64,000 nt of DNA from NCBI GenBank assembly GCA_009829735.1, contig CM020618.1, forward strand, positions 20,941,346 to 21,005,345, read 5' to 3'. This DNA comes from Pyropia yezoensis (Eukaryota; Rhodophyta; Bangiophyceae; Bangiales; Bangiaceae). Both the position numbers and the translations under genes were made by a program. Under the pieces are notes generated by a model that saw only the letters and a list, made by a program, of their open reading frames with translations, made no database searches and was not told the origin of the DNA. Positions 42,898 to 53,782 of this stretch are shown here, in pieces (within the stretch, counting starts at the first letter, position 1; every line of letters begins with the position of its first letter).

Positions 42898-44221
42898 ATG
42901 GGGGCAGAGCACAGAGGCGGTCGTGCGGCTACTCGTTCCACCCGTGACCGATCGCCCGATACGGGTGGAGAAAATGGGGCACGAGCTACACAAGGGGCGG
43001 GCGAACGAGAGGCGGCCGGCAAGAGAAAGAGGCCGGAGAGGCAGGCTGCCGCCCGGGGGGGGCGCTTTGCTGGCAGGGAGGCGTCGTCGTCGGGCCCGTC
43101 GTCGGGCGCGGCCTCGGATGGTGGGCGCAAGGGCAAGGCACCGCGCGGCTCGGCCGGGCAGCGGGCAGCGGGCAGTAGCAGTGGGCAGCGGCAACAGCAA
43201 CCGGGCCAATGGCAAGGATCCAGCCAAGGGTCCCGGCACAGCCGCTGGTCCGTCGGTGGTGCGCCGTGTGGCGGTATCCGGTGGTAGGCGTGTGCCCTCA
43301 AGATCCGCCAACGCGCCTGTTTACGACAGGGGGGCGACGACAGTAACTGTGGCAGCGACAGTGGCAGTGGCAGTGGCAGTGGCGACAGTGGCGACAGTGG
43401 CGACAGTGACGACAGTGACAGCGGCAGTGACAATGCGCACGCTGGATCTGGTCGCGGCGGACGAGTCGGTACGAATGACGCGACGCCCGAAGGCTGTGTG
43501 AGGGGGCCAGGGGCCGCCCCTGACGGTGCCCCCAATGACACGGGCCGACCCCGTGCACGCGAATCGCTCGGGACAACCCCCAGTTCCCATCGACAAGAGC
43601 CGGGCGTCGTCCGTTTGTCTTGGAGCCGTGGAGACGAGGCATTGAACACCACTGCTGTGCGGGCTGTAGCGACTATTGGTGACTGTGAGGTCGTCGAGAC
43701 CCCACTCAATTCTGTTGGCCAGGGAGGGGCGGGGGGCGGGTCTGGGTCTTGTGCTGTACGAGGACTTGGACGTTTTTGTTGTCGGCCGTCGACCACGCCG
43801 GTCTGCCCGGCTACTGGTCTCCCTCGCTCACGGAGCTTGGATTGTCCGTCAGCGATGGCTAACGGACTCTATCGCCGCCCGTATGTGGCTCCCATGCCGG
43901 GACTATGTACCCGCCGCTTTTCCAGGGGTCGTCCGCGCTCGTGCGGCACGCAAAGCCGATCTCAAGCTGCTGGGGGGGCTGCGTGTGAGGATCGCGGACA
44001 ACATTGTCATGAACCGTGCCGACATGCGCGCTCTCGTCCATGTCGCCGGGGGTGTTGAGGACAACACGGACAGCGCCGACGTGTCTGTCGTGTGTGGCAG
44101 GCAGACGGGGAGAGACGGAGTTAGTGGGGGGGCCGGTGGGGCGACGGTACGTGGGGAGGTGTGCCGAGTCAATGAGAGTTGGCTCCCAGACTGTATCGCC
44201 CAGTGGCAGCGCCTGTCGTAA
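42898..44221 (+). CDS. Tandem-BRCT domain protein, probably DNA-damage response
   Basis: Predicted nuclear phosphopeptide-binding protein. The N-terminal frame from the ATG at 42898 is low complexity with a basic KRKRPERQ patch. After a probable intron ending at CGACAG (43329), an acidic Ser/Asp/Gly stretch (43330-43440) follows. The C-terminus carries two BRCT repeats. The first is YEDLDVFVVGRRPRRSARLL followed by HGAWIVRQRWLTDSI, with the BRCT Trp. The second is LLGGLRVRIADN, ALVHVAGG, then ESWLPDCIAQWQRL before the stop, the typical W-x-x-D/C-C-I end of the second repeat. The acidic and BRCT parts are in different frames, with the switch near the G-rich stretch 43727-43740; an intron or a one-base excess would explain it. 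Gene limits are uncertain. A role like MDC1, PTIP or BRCA1 C-termini is inference. Confidence 0.6.
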
Positions 44222-44344
44222 GCAGGCTACAGGGTCTAAAGGTCCATTCCATACAGCTAGTCACTTGGAAAATGATCTGTCTCTTGGCTCGGCGGAGAAG
44301 AACAGTAAGCCGTGTGTTATTCTGCCGGCGCGGCTCCGCCGCCC

Positions 44345-44510
44345 CCGCGGCAAGACCGGTGGTGGCGGCGGTGGTGGCGGCGGTAGAGGCGGCGGTAGAG
44401 GCGGTGACGGCGGCGGTGGTGGCGGCGGTGGTGGCGGTGGTGGCGGCGGTAGAGGCGGTGACGGCGGTGGTGGCGGCGGTAGAGGCGTCAGTGGTGGTGG
44501 TGACACCACG
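44345..44510. repeat. GGT/GGC trinucleotide field
   Basis: Interrupted GGCGGT/GGCGGTAGA repeats give Gly/Arg, Val/Ala and Pro frames on both strands. None is supported as a gene. The flanking 44222-45013 holds only this, a (CA)6 tract near 44822 and no coding signal. Confidence 0.85.
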
Positions 44511-45013
44511 GCCATTACCTACAGCGCTGCCGCTGGGGCGGGTGCCGTTTACGGGACCGTGCCTGTCACAGTGGTGCACTGGGTGGCGGTGGCGGTTGGG
44601 CACAGTGCCAGAGGGTGGCTGTGACAAGTGGTGAGAGCGGACCATGCCAGCAGTAGGGGGGAGCTGTCTGAGTGTGGCCATCCGCACGTGGTGGGGGTGC
44701 CGTTGTAGTACCGTTCCACACAGTCCGTTGCTGTTTTTTTCCTGGGGCTGGATACAGCGCACCTTTACTATATAGATGCTTCAGACAGTGGGGGGTACCC
44801 CCTGGCACACGAGCATAATGTCACACACACACACCCCCTGTTTGGAGAACGCGTATGTGCTAGCCACAACACCACAGGGCGATTCATGACAAAGACGCAG
44901 AAAGAGAGATGACCAAGAAACAAACGCGACAGGTGGAACCGTCACGTGGCGAGGCTGGCACCAAATACACACACCGTCTGTGGTGCGGGGCACGGGGGAC
45001 CGTCCGTAGGCCG

Positions 45014-45187
45014 TCAGGGCGCGGGAGAAGCAGGCGCCTGAGGCGACGACGAAGATGACGACGACGGCGGCGGCGGCGGCCGCGGCGGTGGCGGCGGAAT
45101 CATATCAGGCTCCAGCTTGGGAGGTTCCACCTTGGCAACCGGTACCACGTGTACCGGATGGACAGGCGGCTGCGGCCGAGGAAGCTG

Positions 45188-45219
<32 letters not shown>

Positions 45220-46531
45220 ACGGCGGCGGCGGCGGCGGCGGGGGCGGCGGTGGGGGCGCCGACACCGCTCCTGACGATCGACGGAGTGCCAGTCGCGCCG
45301 ATCGACGGAGAGGGGGCGGCGGCGGCGGCGGTGGCGGTGGTGGTGGCGGCGGCGGCGGTGAGGATGACGAAACTGGCGACGGTGACGACGGTGGCGGTGA
45401 CGGTGACAACGGCGGCGTGACGGGAGGCCAGGATGACGACGGGAACTGCGTCCGAGACACGCGGGACGTCGGGGGCCCAACACCCGGCCCAGAAAAGTAA
45501 AGGGAACGTGCCTCCCATGCCCCAGTGTCACGCGGGTGGCCGTCTGGCCGCTCCGCCGCCCCCATCTCCCCGCCCGGACGGCGGTCGCCGTTGGGAGGCC
45601 GCCCCGCCGGGCCCGCCCCAGAGTCACGCGGGTGGCCGCCAGGCCGCCCCGCCGCCGCCCCCGTCTCGCGCGCGCGTACCAGCCGCGTCCACGCAGCCTC
45701 GGCGGCACGCAGCAGCTCTGCGCACGCCGCCTCGACAGACCCAGAGCCGTACTCGTCCCCGTCGTTGGTAGGCCGCCCCGCCGGGCCCGCCCCAGAGTCA
45801 CGCGGGTGGCCGCAAGGCCGCCCCGCCGCCGCCCCCGTCTCGCGCGTGCGTACCAGCCGCGTCCACGCAGCCTCGGCGGCACGCAGCAGCTCTACGCACG
45901 CCGCCTCGACAGACCCAGAGCCGTAATCGTCCCCGCCGTTGGTAGGCCGCCCCGCCGGGCCCGCCCCAGAGTCACGCGGGTGGCCGCCAGGCCGCCCCGC
46001 CGCCGCCCCCGTCTCGCGCGCGCGTACCGGCCGCGTCCACGCAGCCTCGGCGGCACGCAGCAGCTCTGCGCACGCCGCCTCGACAGACCCAGAGCCGTAA
46101 TCGTCCCCGCCGTTGGTAGGCCGCCCCGCCGGGCCCGCCCCAGAGTCACGCGGGTGGCCGCCAGGCCGCCCCGCCGCCGCCCCCGTCTCGCGCGCGCGTA
46201 CCGGCCGCGTCCACGCAGCCTCGGCGGCACGCAGCAGCTCTGCGCACGCCGCCTCGACAGACCCAGAGCCGTACTCGTCCCCGCCGTTGGTAGGCCGCCC
46301 CGCCGGGGCCGCCCCAGTGTCGTACAGCGGTCCTCCTCCTGACGCGACTACTGGTGGGCATGCAGACAGCACGCAGGGACACGGGTGTGGGGTGTGGCAA
46401 TGGCAAGAGCAGCGAGGGGGGGGGGGGAACCGCCGGGACAGGCCCGACCCATCCGGATACGGGCCGCGGGGGTCACGCATCGGCCGCTTGCCGCTGCGCA
46501 TATATCGCTGCTGGTTGTCACGCGGGTCCAT
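45014..46531 (-). CDS. Repeat protein: four 58-residue units plus Pro-rich basic tail
   Basis: Function unknown. The ATG at 46531 (MDPRDNQQRYMRSGKRP) opens one frame of about 505 residues. After a Cys/Pro-rich N-terminus come four near-identical 58-residue units (174 bp). Each has a predicted amphipathic helix (GSVEAACAELLRAAEAAW) followed by an Arg/Gly/Pro linker (GRPGGHPRDSGAGPAGRP). The C-terminus has long Pro runs around a basic LRRSARLALRRSS patch and ends in Pro/Ser. Unit-to-unit differences are few (Pro/Leu, Asp/Glu, Gly/Cys), so the array grew recently while the frame stayed open. No signal peptide or known domain. The antisense strand is also open across the repeats but lacks a start and variation pattern to favour it. 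Confidence 0.55.
45594..46314 (-). repeat. 174-bp tandem repeat array, four units plus a partial
   Basis: Identical landmarks (GGTAGGCCGCCCCGCCGGG) fall at 45768, 45942, 46116 and 46290, exactly 174 bp apart, with a variant at 45594. Only a handful of substitutions separate the units. The period is a multiple of three, so the array is in frame. Confidence 0.97.
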
Positions 46532-46559
46532 TGTGGCTACCACATGTGGAGCACCCTGA

Positions 46560-47144
46560 GGAGTTGGAATAATGGTGTGCGGGGGGTGGGGGCAACGGTC
46601 TTCGCGTCTGGCGACGTCGGGCCGCGCCGTGCTCGTGAGGGGGAGGTCCGGAGGTAGGTACGCCCACAGCGGTGACGTCGATGGGAACCAGGATAGCAGG
46701 ATGCCGTCGTGCTTGTGCTAGGTGCCACATGTTGGCCGATCCGAACAAGAACACAAGCGCATGAACACGAGGCCCAGCCAACGCCAGTGTCCTGGAAATA
46801 ACGAATAGCGTGCTGTGACGCTCCTTTGTTGGCTGTGGCGACCGTGAGTCTCGATCTGAACGCTGATTGGTCAGAACTCCTCTGTTTTCTCGTCCAAAAT
46901 CAGTCGGGGCAGACGCGCCCCACCGGGGCTGGCCCACTCACTGCCCCGCCGGACACTGTCGGGGCTGACCCACTTACAGCTCCGTCGGACACTGTCGCAA
47001 CTGGGAAGATACGCAACGTGGCCAATGGCCACGTTATGTGATTGTCTGCCAGATCGAGCTGCTCAGACACTGCTGACCCCAGCGAGCTTGTGCCCGCGCC
47101 AGCACCCGTGTACCAGTGTGCTCGTGATCACCTGCCCACGGCCG
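46560..47144. other. Intergenic, no supported gene
   Basis: Moderate GC. The only structure seen is an imperfect roughly 39-bp duplication around 46925-47005 (shared GGACACTGTCG). No coding signal. Confidence 0.6.
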
Positions 47145-47331
47145 CCATGCTGACAGTCGGATCACAGTGGTCGTTTCGAATTCATGAGGTTCTTGGGTCT
47201 CCTGGTAGTGTACCGCTCTGAGCCGCTCTGAGGGGCACACCCAGAGAGGACCGGTTGCTGACCCTCCCGAAACGGGGCCAACCTTTTCGCATTGATTTGC
47301 ACTGCTCGGGGGCTGGATCTGGCCCATGAGC
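47145..47331 (+). repeat. Dispersed repeat, copy B
   Basis: Same orientation as copy A at 10486-10664. It shares the GCCATGCTGACAG, GGATCACAGTG and CATGAGGT blocks, a GGGGCCAACCTTTTCGCA-type block and a terminal GGCCCATGA. The flanks are unrelated, which marks the element edges. Confidence 0.8.
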
Positions 47332-47644
47332 GAATCCCATAACCTGTTGCAAAAATCGGTGAGGAAGGTGGTCCCTCACCACCCGCGGACGTCCACTTCC
47401 GCGCCCGCCTTTGCCTTGGCACTAGTGCAGACGGACCGGTTGCCAAAGGAAAGTTCCTTGTCCTCCCCCGGACCCCCGTGGCTAGCCCACGGAGCCCGCG
47501 CTCATTAACTCTCCAGGGAGCGCCCACCCATCACACAATGGGCCTCACGCCCCCCTCCGCTCACCCCCTCGGGATCCTTCGGCGGCCCTGCCGCTCGGGC
47601 ATGCCGGTCACGTTGTCGCTCGGCCAAGCTGCTCGCGCCGGCGG

Positions 47645-47718
47645 GCGACCGGGCAGGCGGCTAGCCCGCGCGGGGCTCGCGCGGCCACCCCGCGCGGGCA
47701 AGCCGCCTGCCCGGTCGC
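47645..47718. repeat. Strong hairpin: 31-bp inverted repeat, 12-nt loop
   Basis: The left arm at 47645-47675 begins GCGACCGGGCAGGCGGCT. The right arm at 47688-47718 is its reverse complement with a single mismatch. The stem is very GC-rich and would be extremely stable as DNA cruciform or RNA. No gene is evident around it. Confidence 0.95.
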
Positions 47719-49060
47719 TCTCTTGCCGTCGCTCGTTGGGGCCTCCCCCACGGGCTAACCCGTATCCGGGCGCCCTCTCCCGGCGGGCACACCTGCCCGC
47801 TGGGTGCCCTCCCGCGCACTCCCCCGCACCCTCACCCCCGATCGGTGACGTTTGCGGCGTGCGCTGGCCGACGGTCGTCCGGCTCCAATTCATTCCCGCG
47901 CCATGCCCACCCACGGTGGGTACAGGCCCCCCCGTACAGAAGGGTTCCATGTCAGCCGGCGGCACACAGCCTGCCGGTGGCCCACGTCCGCCCGACGCCC
48001 TGCGCTGTGGGGCTTAAACCCCGTCCCTTGTGCGAGCCGATTCTTCATGTTTGGGCGTGTAATCACGTGCTGGCACAGCCGCGCAAGGCTGTGTATGGGG
48101 CCCAAACTCGTGCAAGGATGCACGTTTTCCCACGGTTACCGAAGGCTGCACACTGGATGCAGGCGTGAGCGGCGCAGCCGCGCAAGGGCATAATGGCTGA
48201 TGGGGTTCACTCCCCTCTGGCGATTTTTCGGGTACAATAACAGCACACCTTGTCATCGATCGCGGTGCGTGGCAACTTGCTCATCGACTGCCGCCACTGC
48301 ACTGGAGGTGCCACTGCCTCTGACGCCGCCACGGTCACCGGGCCTGAGCCCACGTCACCGACAGACACAACACAGTGCTCATTCGTCATGGCCGACAGAG
48401 ACCATGCATTGGCTGTTCTTTACGGAACCAGGCGGTCTCTCCCCACGGTGCGCTACCCTCCCAGCAAAGAGGGCTACCGTGCGCAGGCCCTCCTTGGCTA
48501 TGAGATAGTCCCCGTCGCGTGGCGCCGCCGCATATCCCACGCAGCTGAATGGGCCTGGGCAAAGGACGGTGGCCTGTTGCATGTGTCATGGAGAGGGTAA
48601 AACGCGCGCACGGGTCCTGCCGCGTAAAGCGGGAGGATGCTTGAGGCGCAAACAGCACCGCTACTTTTTTCACAGACTACCTCTGTGGACATCAACTAAG
48701 TAGCTTTGTCGGAGAGCCCTATGAACAGTGGGCCTTTGCATCTTGTTTATACACACGCATCCACTTCACACACTCAGAAGCGAACACACACTCGGGCACC
48801 AAGTGTCAACGCAGAAAAGAGAAGAAACACAAACACACAGACCAACAGCGAACTGCACTCACCAGCTCACCAGTCTCCATCACAATCACCCTCTCACTCG
48901 GCGCACCTGCGGAGCTACCTTCGGTCGGGCTAGGAGAACAGCCGTGATGTAGTGTCTCTTTGCAAACTCAGATGCAGAGGGTCCGCCGTGTCAAGGTCCA
49001 TATCCGTGAAGAATAAACACTTGAAAAAACAGGAAGAAGGTGGTGACTGAAGAATAGTCT
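47719..49060. other. No supported gene
   Basis: A plus-strand frame ending at 48600 contains a fairly protein-like stretch (YGTRRSLPTVRYPPSKEGY), but it has no ATG context or recognisable family and may be a retroelement crumb. 48730-48930 is CA-rich simple sequence. Confidence 0.4.
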
Positions 49061-50423
49061 TCACAGTGGCGACACGTCCAAGTTGGAAGCTTGGGCGGCC
49101 GCGAACAGCAAGTTGTGGAGGCCCAAAGGCGTGGGACCCTCGGATACAGGAGACACGGCACGCCCCCCGCCCGCAGCACCCCCACCCAGTACCACGACGG
49201 CCACCGCCGGCACCTCGGTCACCGGCGGCACTACCACCGCCGGCAGCACCCCTACGACCGGCAGCACCCCTACGACCGGCAGCACCCCTACCACCGGCAG
49301 CACCCCTACCACCGGGTGCGTCACCGCCACCGGCAGCATCACCACCGCTGGTAGCGTCACCACCACCATCAACATCGGCACCGCCGCCGACGGAGCCACC
49401 ATCACCCGCTACAACACGACAACCGCCAGCTCTGTCTCCGCCTTCTCCATCGGCCGGAGCACCGCCGCCGGCCTCCATACTGCCGTCTCCTACGCCGGTT
49501 GCAGCAACGACAGAGGTGTCAGTACCCCCAACCTTCTCCATCGACGGCGCACCACCGCGGACCGTCGCGGGCCCACCAGGATCACCGGATGGCGAAGTGC
49601 CGACACCATCACCGGCCTGTGCGACCCGCCCAGCCCCTCCAGCCCGTGCGCCCTCGCCAGCATCGCCCGCGCGCTCGAGACCGCCGCCATCCCGGCCAAC
49701 TGCTGCGGAACCGCGACCTCGGCCACCCACGACGGAGCTGTCGCCGACGACGTGAAGCGCACCAACTCCGAGCCACACGTCTGAATCCTCATACTCTTAC
49801 AAGAGGGGGTCGCCAGTCTCGCGCCCCGCACCCCCTCCCTCGCCCACGACACGTTCGCCGTCCATGTAGCCAGCCTCGCAGTCGGAGCCACAGTCGGAGC
49901 CACTGCCATCGGCACTGCCCGGCCCAGAGGCGCCCTCGGCACCGTCCTGGAGGGTCATACCGACCCCGTACGTGCCTCCCTGGGAGATGCCGTCAGGTGC
50001 ACACGCCAGGTTGCGGCAAGAGCAAATCCACGGGCCACTCTGCTGCCACGAGAGGTCGAGCAAAAAAAGGGAAATGGCCGTAAACCACGACACCACCGTC
50101 CGGCCACCGCAGGTTGGGCACCAACTTCTGCACGAGGTAGAATGGCTTCGCGATGGCTGACGTCTCCTCCTCTTCCACCACAATTGCCGAGACGACCAAG
50201 TCGTGCGCCCTCTGCATCCGCTCCTGAACCAGCCGAGACCGGAGTGGCCGCGCTTGGTGACCCCCACAGAGGACGCAATTGCCCCTCCGGCAGCTCGTGA
50301 CCGGCGCTTGCCCGCGTTGGTGGCTCCAGCCCCTGGCCCGGCCCGCCCGGCCCGTTGGCGGCCGTCCACCGCCGGCACCCGGTAGAGTCTAAGGACATCT
50401 CGGCCGTATGTCTTTGTGTACAT
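49061..50423 (-). pseudogene. Unrecognised gene, copy 1, broken by a 16-bp deletion
   Basis: The minus-strand ATG at 50423 begins MYTKTYGRDVLRLYRVPAVD, followed by an Arg/Ala/Gly linker. In the other copy (54329) the frame continues through RAHDLVVSAIVVEEEETSAI, FYLVQELVPNLRWPDGG and YGHFPFFARPLV. Here 16 bp present in the other copy are absent near 50252, shifting the frame. Further 5'-to-3' pieces look like the rest of the gene: an acidic segment (DGISQGGTYGVGM to DPLL, ending 49797) and a possible last exon ending LGLHNLLFAAAQASNLDV at 49061. Between them, 49198-49330 is an 18-bp minisatellite (Pro/Val/Thr-rich in every frame). No family was recognised. The deletion may be allelic or a sequencing fault. 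Confidence 0.4.
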
Positions 50424-50719
50424 TCAGGGTGCGAAGACCGGCAGCAGCGGCTGCTCCCTGACACGTCGCCTAAGTGGCAAGGCGCCAGGAGTGCATTGGA
50501 ATGAAGTGCAAGAAAGAGGCGCGGATGCCTTTCATATTCTCGAAGCAATACAGAAAAGCATTGGTGAGAGGCTGCCCAGTGCAGTCAGACAAATTGAGCG
50601 AAAATGAGGGGAACGACCCTTCCTCACACACACCGCCCCCCTCGTGGCCAGAATACCCGCACAACCACTCACTGCTGCGACTATGGGGCCGGCCCAATTG
50701 TCAGCGGGGCTTGGGACTG

Positions 50720-51097
50720 CTAGAACCGCTCCCCTCGAATGCGGCAGGCAAGACGGATGTCCTTCACCGTAATGGTGACACGCTTAGCGTGAGCGGCGCA
50801 TACATTCGCCTCCTCCCAAACTTCCGCCAGGTACGCCTCACTCGCCTGCTGCAACACCGCCACCGCCGACGACCGCAGGAGAAAGCCGGGCACCAGGTCC
50901 TCTGCCATTTCGTTCACTTGGCGTCGAAAAGGAGACTTGCTGATGGCCACGTCGGTGGACTTCTGAAACTTCTGAATCTCCCGCGGCGCCCGCGTCCCCG
51001 GGCGGTACCATGGCCTGGACTTGGTCGCTTCTTCGGTTGCCAACTTGCGAGGTGCAGCGGGAAGGAGTTGAGCTGGGGCTCCCTTGCGCCGCCCCAT
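50720..51097 (-). CDS. CENH3: Divergent histone H3 variant, candidate centromeric H3 (copy 1)
   Basis: Chromatin protein of 125 residues replacing canonical H3 in special nucleosomes; a centromeric role is inferred. The histone fold is clear: [18 protein letters not shown] (alpha-N), [11 protein letters not shown] (alpha-1), [20 protein letters not shown] (alpha-2), [20 protein letters not shown] (loop 2/alpha-3) and CRIRGERF. Unlike canonical H3, the N-tail is shorter by about 11 residues and lacks the ARTKQTARKS start. Alpha-1 and loop 1 are strongly altered (LVPGFLLR for FKTDLRFQ), and alpha-2 has a Trp. Loop 1 has no insertion relative to H3, unlike many CENP-A proteins, so another H3 variant class remains possible. 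No intron; start ATG at 51097. Confidence 0.78.
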   Translation of the reverse strand: MGRRKGAPAQLLPAAPRKLATEEATKSRPWYRPGTRAPREIQKFQKSTDVAISKSPFRRQVNEMAEDLVPGFLLRSSAVAVLQQASEAYLAEVWEEANVCAAHAKRVTITVKDIRLACRIRGERF

Positions 51098-51760
51098 CTT
51101 GAAAGGTGAAGGCGTGCCCGGGCGCCCTGCGGAGAGGCGGGCGAGTGCGGCGGTTCAGCGCCCGCCGACGTGGTGGCAGTGGGGGCCGATGGTGACGATA
51201 GAGGTGGGGGGCGGTGGCAGTCGCGGCGACGGTGGCGTTCGTGGTGGAGGCCACCGCGGTGGCGGTGGTGACAACGACGGCGGCGGTGGCGGTGATAGTC
51301 GGGGTGGCAGTGGGGGCGCTGGTGGAGCAGCATCTCGGCAGCCAATTTGCCGCGGGGCCTCAGCCTCAGCAACCTGCCCTGGAAAGCACGTTCCAAGGGG
51401 AGGGTAGTCCGCGCCCGCAGTGGGGCTTGTCAGCAGGGATGGCAAAGGCTGCGTACGATCGCGGGTGAGGGGCTTTCCGCAGCCCCGCCGCCCCGACAGG
51501 TGCAGCACGTAAAAAGTTCAAGCGCCGGGTGGGATCGGGCTGGCCCTGCGTCGGCGGAGGCTGACCAGGATAAAAAAAGGTCATTGGGTATGGCTCTCGA
51601 CGTGGGGGGACGTCTTCAGAAAAAGGTTCTTGGATCCGACGCCGTTGCGCAAAAACGATACGTAGGGGCCGAAAGATGTCGAGCGAGCGAGCACTCCAGG
51701 AGTCGCAGCTGTCGATGTTAGCGCTTTATTGATGCCCCCCAGCCTGTAGGGCTGAGCCAG

Positions 51761-52870
51761 TTGGCTTCCTTCGTCCAAAATCAGAATCAAATGCACACCC
51801 AAGCCTCTAATTCAGAGTTCTGGCCTGCGATCCCTCTCGCGAGCTCCCGTATCCGCTGGCGGACTCTGCCCGCCTCTCCCGGGCGCCGCCTGCGCTCCCC
51901 ACCTTTTCGAGAGGGCTGCCTGCCTCCACCGACTACGAACCACCTGTGTGCATTTGCCGGGCGCTGCTCGACCCTCCCCGCAATCACCTGCCCGCTGTGG
52001 CGGTGGCCACCTCCACCGACCAGGCGGCGACAGCCCGCCTATCCCGGACGCTGCCCTCCCTCTCTACCATCACCTTGCCGCTGGCCCACACACCCGCACC
52101 GTGGTGACTGCCGGCCTCTCCCGACCACTACCCCCTCACCTGACTGCCGCCTGAATACAGGCCGCCCCTCCCGTCTCCGCCGCAGCTGCCCGGCTATCCA
52201 GGGCGCCACCCACACCGCGACACGACGTGGACCCAGCCCTCAAACTCCGTCTCTGCGGACACTGCCCGCCTCTCCCAGGCGCTGCCAACCCTCCCCACCA
52301 GGAAAAGAGGCTGACCGCCCCGACCGACGACGAGGCAACTGCCTGCTGCCGCTTCCGCCGGGCGTGGGCCCCCCTCCTCGCAGTCACCCTGCCGTTGGCC
52401 ACCCACCATTCGGCGACGACCGCCGCGTCTCTCCCGGGCGTTGCCCGCCCACGCCGCCATCACCGTGCCGCTGGCCCACACCATCAAGGCGGCGACTGCC
52501 CGCCTCTCCCGGGCGTGGGCCCCCCTCCCCGCCGTCATCGTGCCGTTGGCCGCCCCTACCGACGCGGTGGCGACCGCCCCGTCTCTCCCGGGCGCTGCCC
52601 GTCCATGGTTTGATGCCTCCACCACCTCGGACCGTTGACTCTACTGATGCCGTACAGAGCCTAGAGGTTGCAGGCCTTCATATTGAAGGCAGGGAGGGCG
52701 GCCCTTCAGGTGTGGAGGCTGCCCACGACGATGATAATGGCGACTTGGGCGGTGCTGCAGCCGGCGCGCTTCCTGTCGACCGCCATGCTACAGGCACCTA
52801 CATAACCGGCCAGCGCAACTGCCCCCACCGCGTCGCCCTGCCGACGGGGGGCGTCGGCATGGCGGTGTGA
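51761..52870 (+). other. Degenerate Pro/Arg-rich minisatellite field, possibly transcribed
   Basis: A plus-strand frame of 369 codons is open, but it consists mostly of a diverged repeat (about 51845-52615). The core is CGCCTCTCCCGGGCGCTGCC plus CACCGTGCCGCTGGCC-type sequence, about 57-75 bp per unit, giving PASPGR...PPSPPSPCRWP. The opposite strand is equally repetitive and open. The last 80 residues (EVAGLHIEGREGG, HDDDNGDLGG) are not repetitive. I cannot call a protein with confidence. Confidence 0.35.
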
Positions 52871-53282
52871 GCAGCGTCCACGCGCGACGGCGGGCCGACT
52901 GCGGGGAAAGAAGCGACTGGCGGAAATAAAAATTAGATACCAACATAGGTACAGTATCCATGGGATATGGGCTGTAGCCCCACTGCGCCGGTCGGTGCAC
53001 CCCGACGCGAGAATTTTCGCAATCAGAACTGATAAGCAAAATGCACCAACCCATTGCTCTCCGATTCCAGCTCCCTAGTATTATTCAGAATACATCGGTA
53101 TGCACAAACCACACCATCACGGTACAATTTCCCCGAGGTGATCGCGCAAAGCATGCACGCACGCACCGCGACCACCTTCCCATGTGCATTCTTTATGCAC
53201 TGTACTTTACGTACGCGCGCGCGTGCGCTTCTGCTGAACCTGCTTACCATGCTTGCCGCGCTCCCTCATCGGATGCTCACCC

Positions 53283-53782
53283 NNNNNNNNNNNNNNNNNN
53301 NNNNNNNNNNNNNNNNNNNNNNNNNNNNNNNNNNNNNNNNNNNNNNNNNNNNNNNNNNNNNNNNNNNNNNNNNNNNNNNNNNNNNNNNNNNNNNNNNNNN
53401 NNNNNNNNNNNNNNNNNNNNNNNNNNNNNNNNNNNNNNNNNNNNNNNNNNNNNNNNNNNNNNNNNNNNNNNNNNNNNNNNNNNNNNNNNNNNNNNNNNNN
53501 NNNNNNNNNNNNNNNNNNNNNNNNNNNNNNNNNNNNNNNNNNNNNNNNNNNNNNNNNNNNNNNNNNNNNNNNNNNNNNNNNNNNNNNNNNNNNNNNNNNN
53601 NNNNNNNNNNNNNNNNNNNNNNNNNNNNNNNNNNNNNNNNNNNNNNNNNNNNNNNNNNNNNNNNNNNNNNNNNNNNNNNNNNNNNNNNNNNNNNNNNNNN
53701 NNNNNNNNNNNNNNNNNNNNNNNNNNNNNNNNNNNNNNNNNNNNNNNNNNNNNNNNNNNNNNNNNNNNNNNNNNNNNNNNNN
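53283..53782. other. Assembly gap, exactly 500 N
   Basis: A round-number N run, the usual default for a scaffold join of unknown size. Open frames drawn through it are meaningless. Confidence 0.99.

Larger units (their letters stand above)
49891..53282 (+). repeat. Direct duplication, left copy (ends at the N gap)
   Basis: Nearly identical, in the same orientation, to 53783-57189, at an offset of 3892-3907 bp. Differences are sparse substitutions, a 16-bp indel and one-base indels. The left copy ends exactly where the N run begins. Confidence 0.98.

Noticed and set aside
46925-47005. Roughly 39-bp imperfect duplication
   Set aside because: Too diverged and short to interpret; noted only in the intergenic entry.
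48930-49784. Thr/Gly-rich mucin-like or Gly/Ala-rich proteins over the 49.2-kb minisatellite
   Set aside because: All six frames are open over the repeat and the apparent starts are not ATG. Only the non-repetitive flanks offer any coding hint.
50474-51109. 211-codon plus-strand frame (and its twin at 54380-55015)
   Set aside because: It is antisense to the histone H3-variant gene, whose fold is unmistakable on the minus strand.
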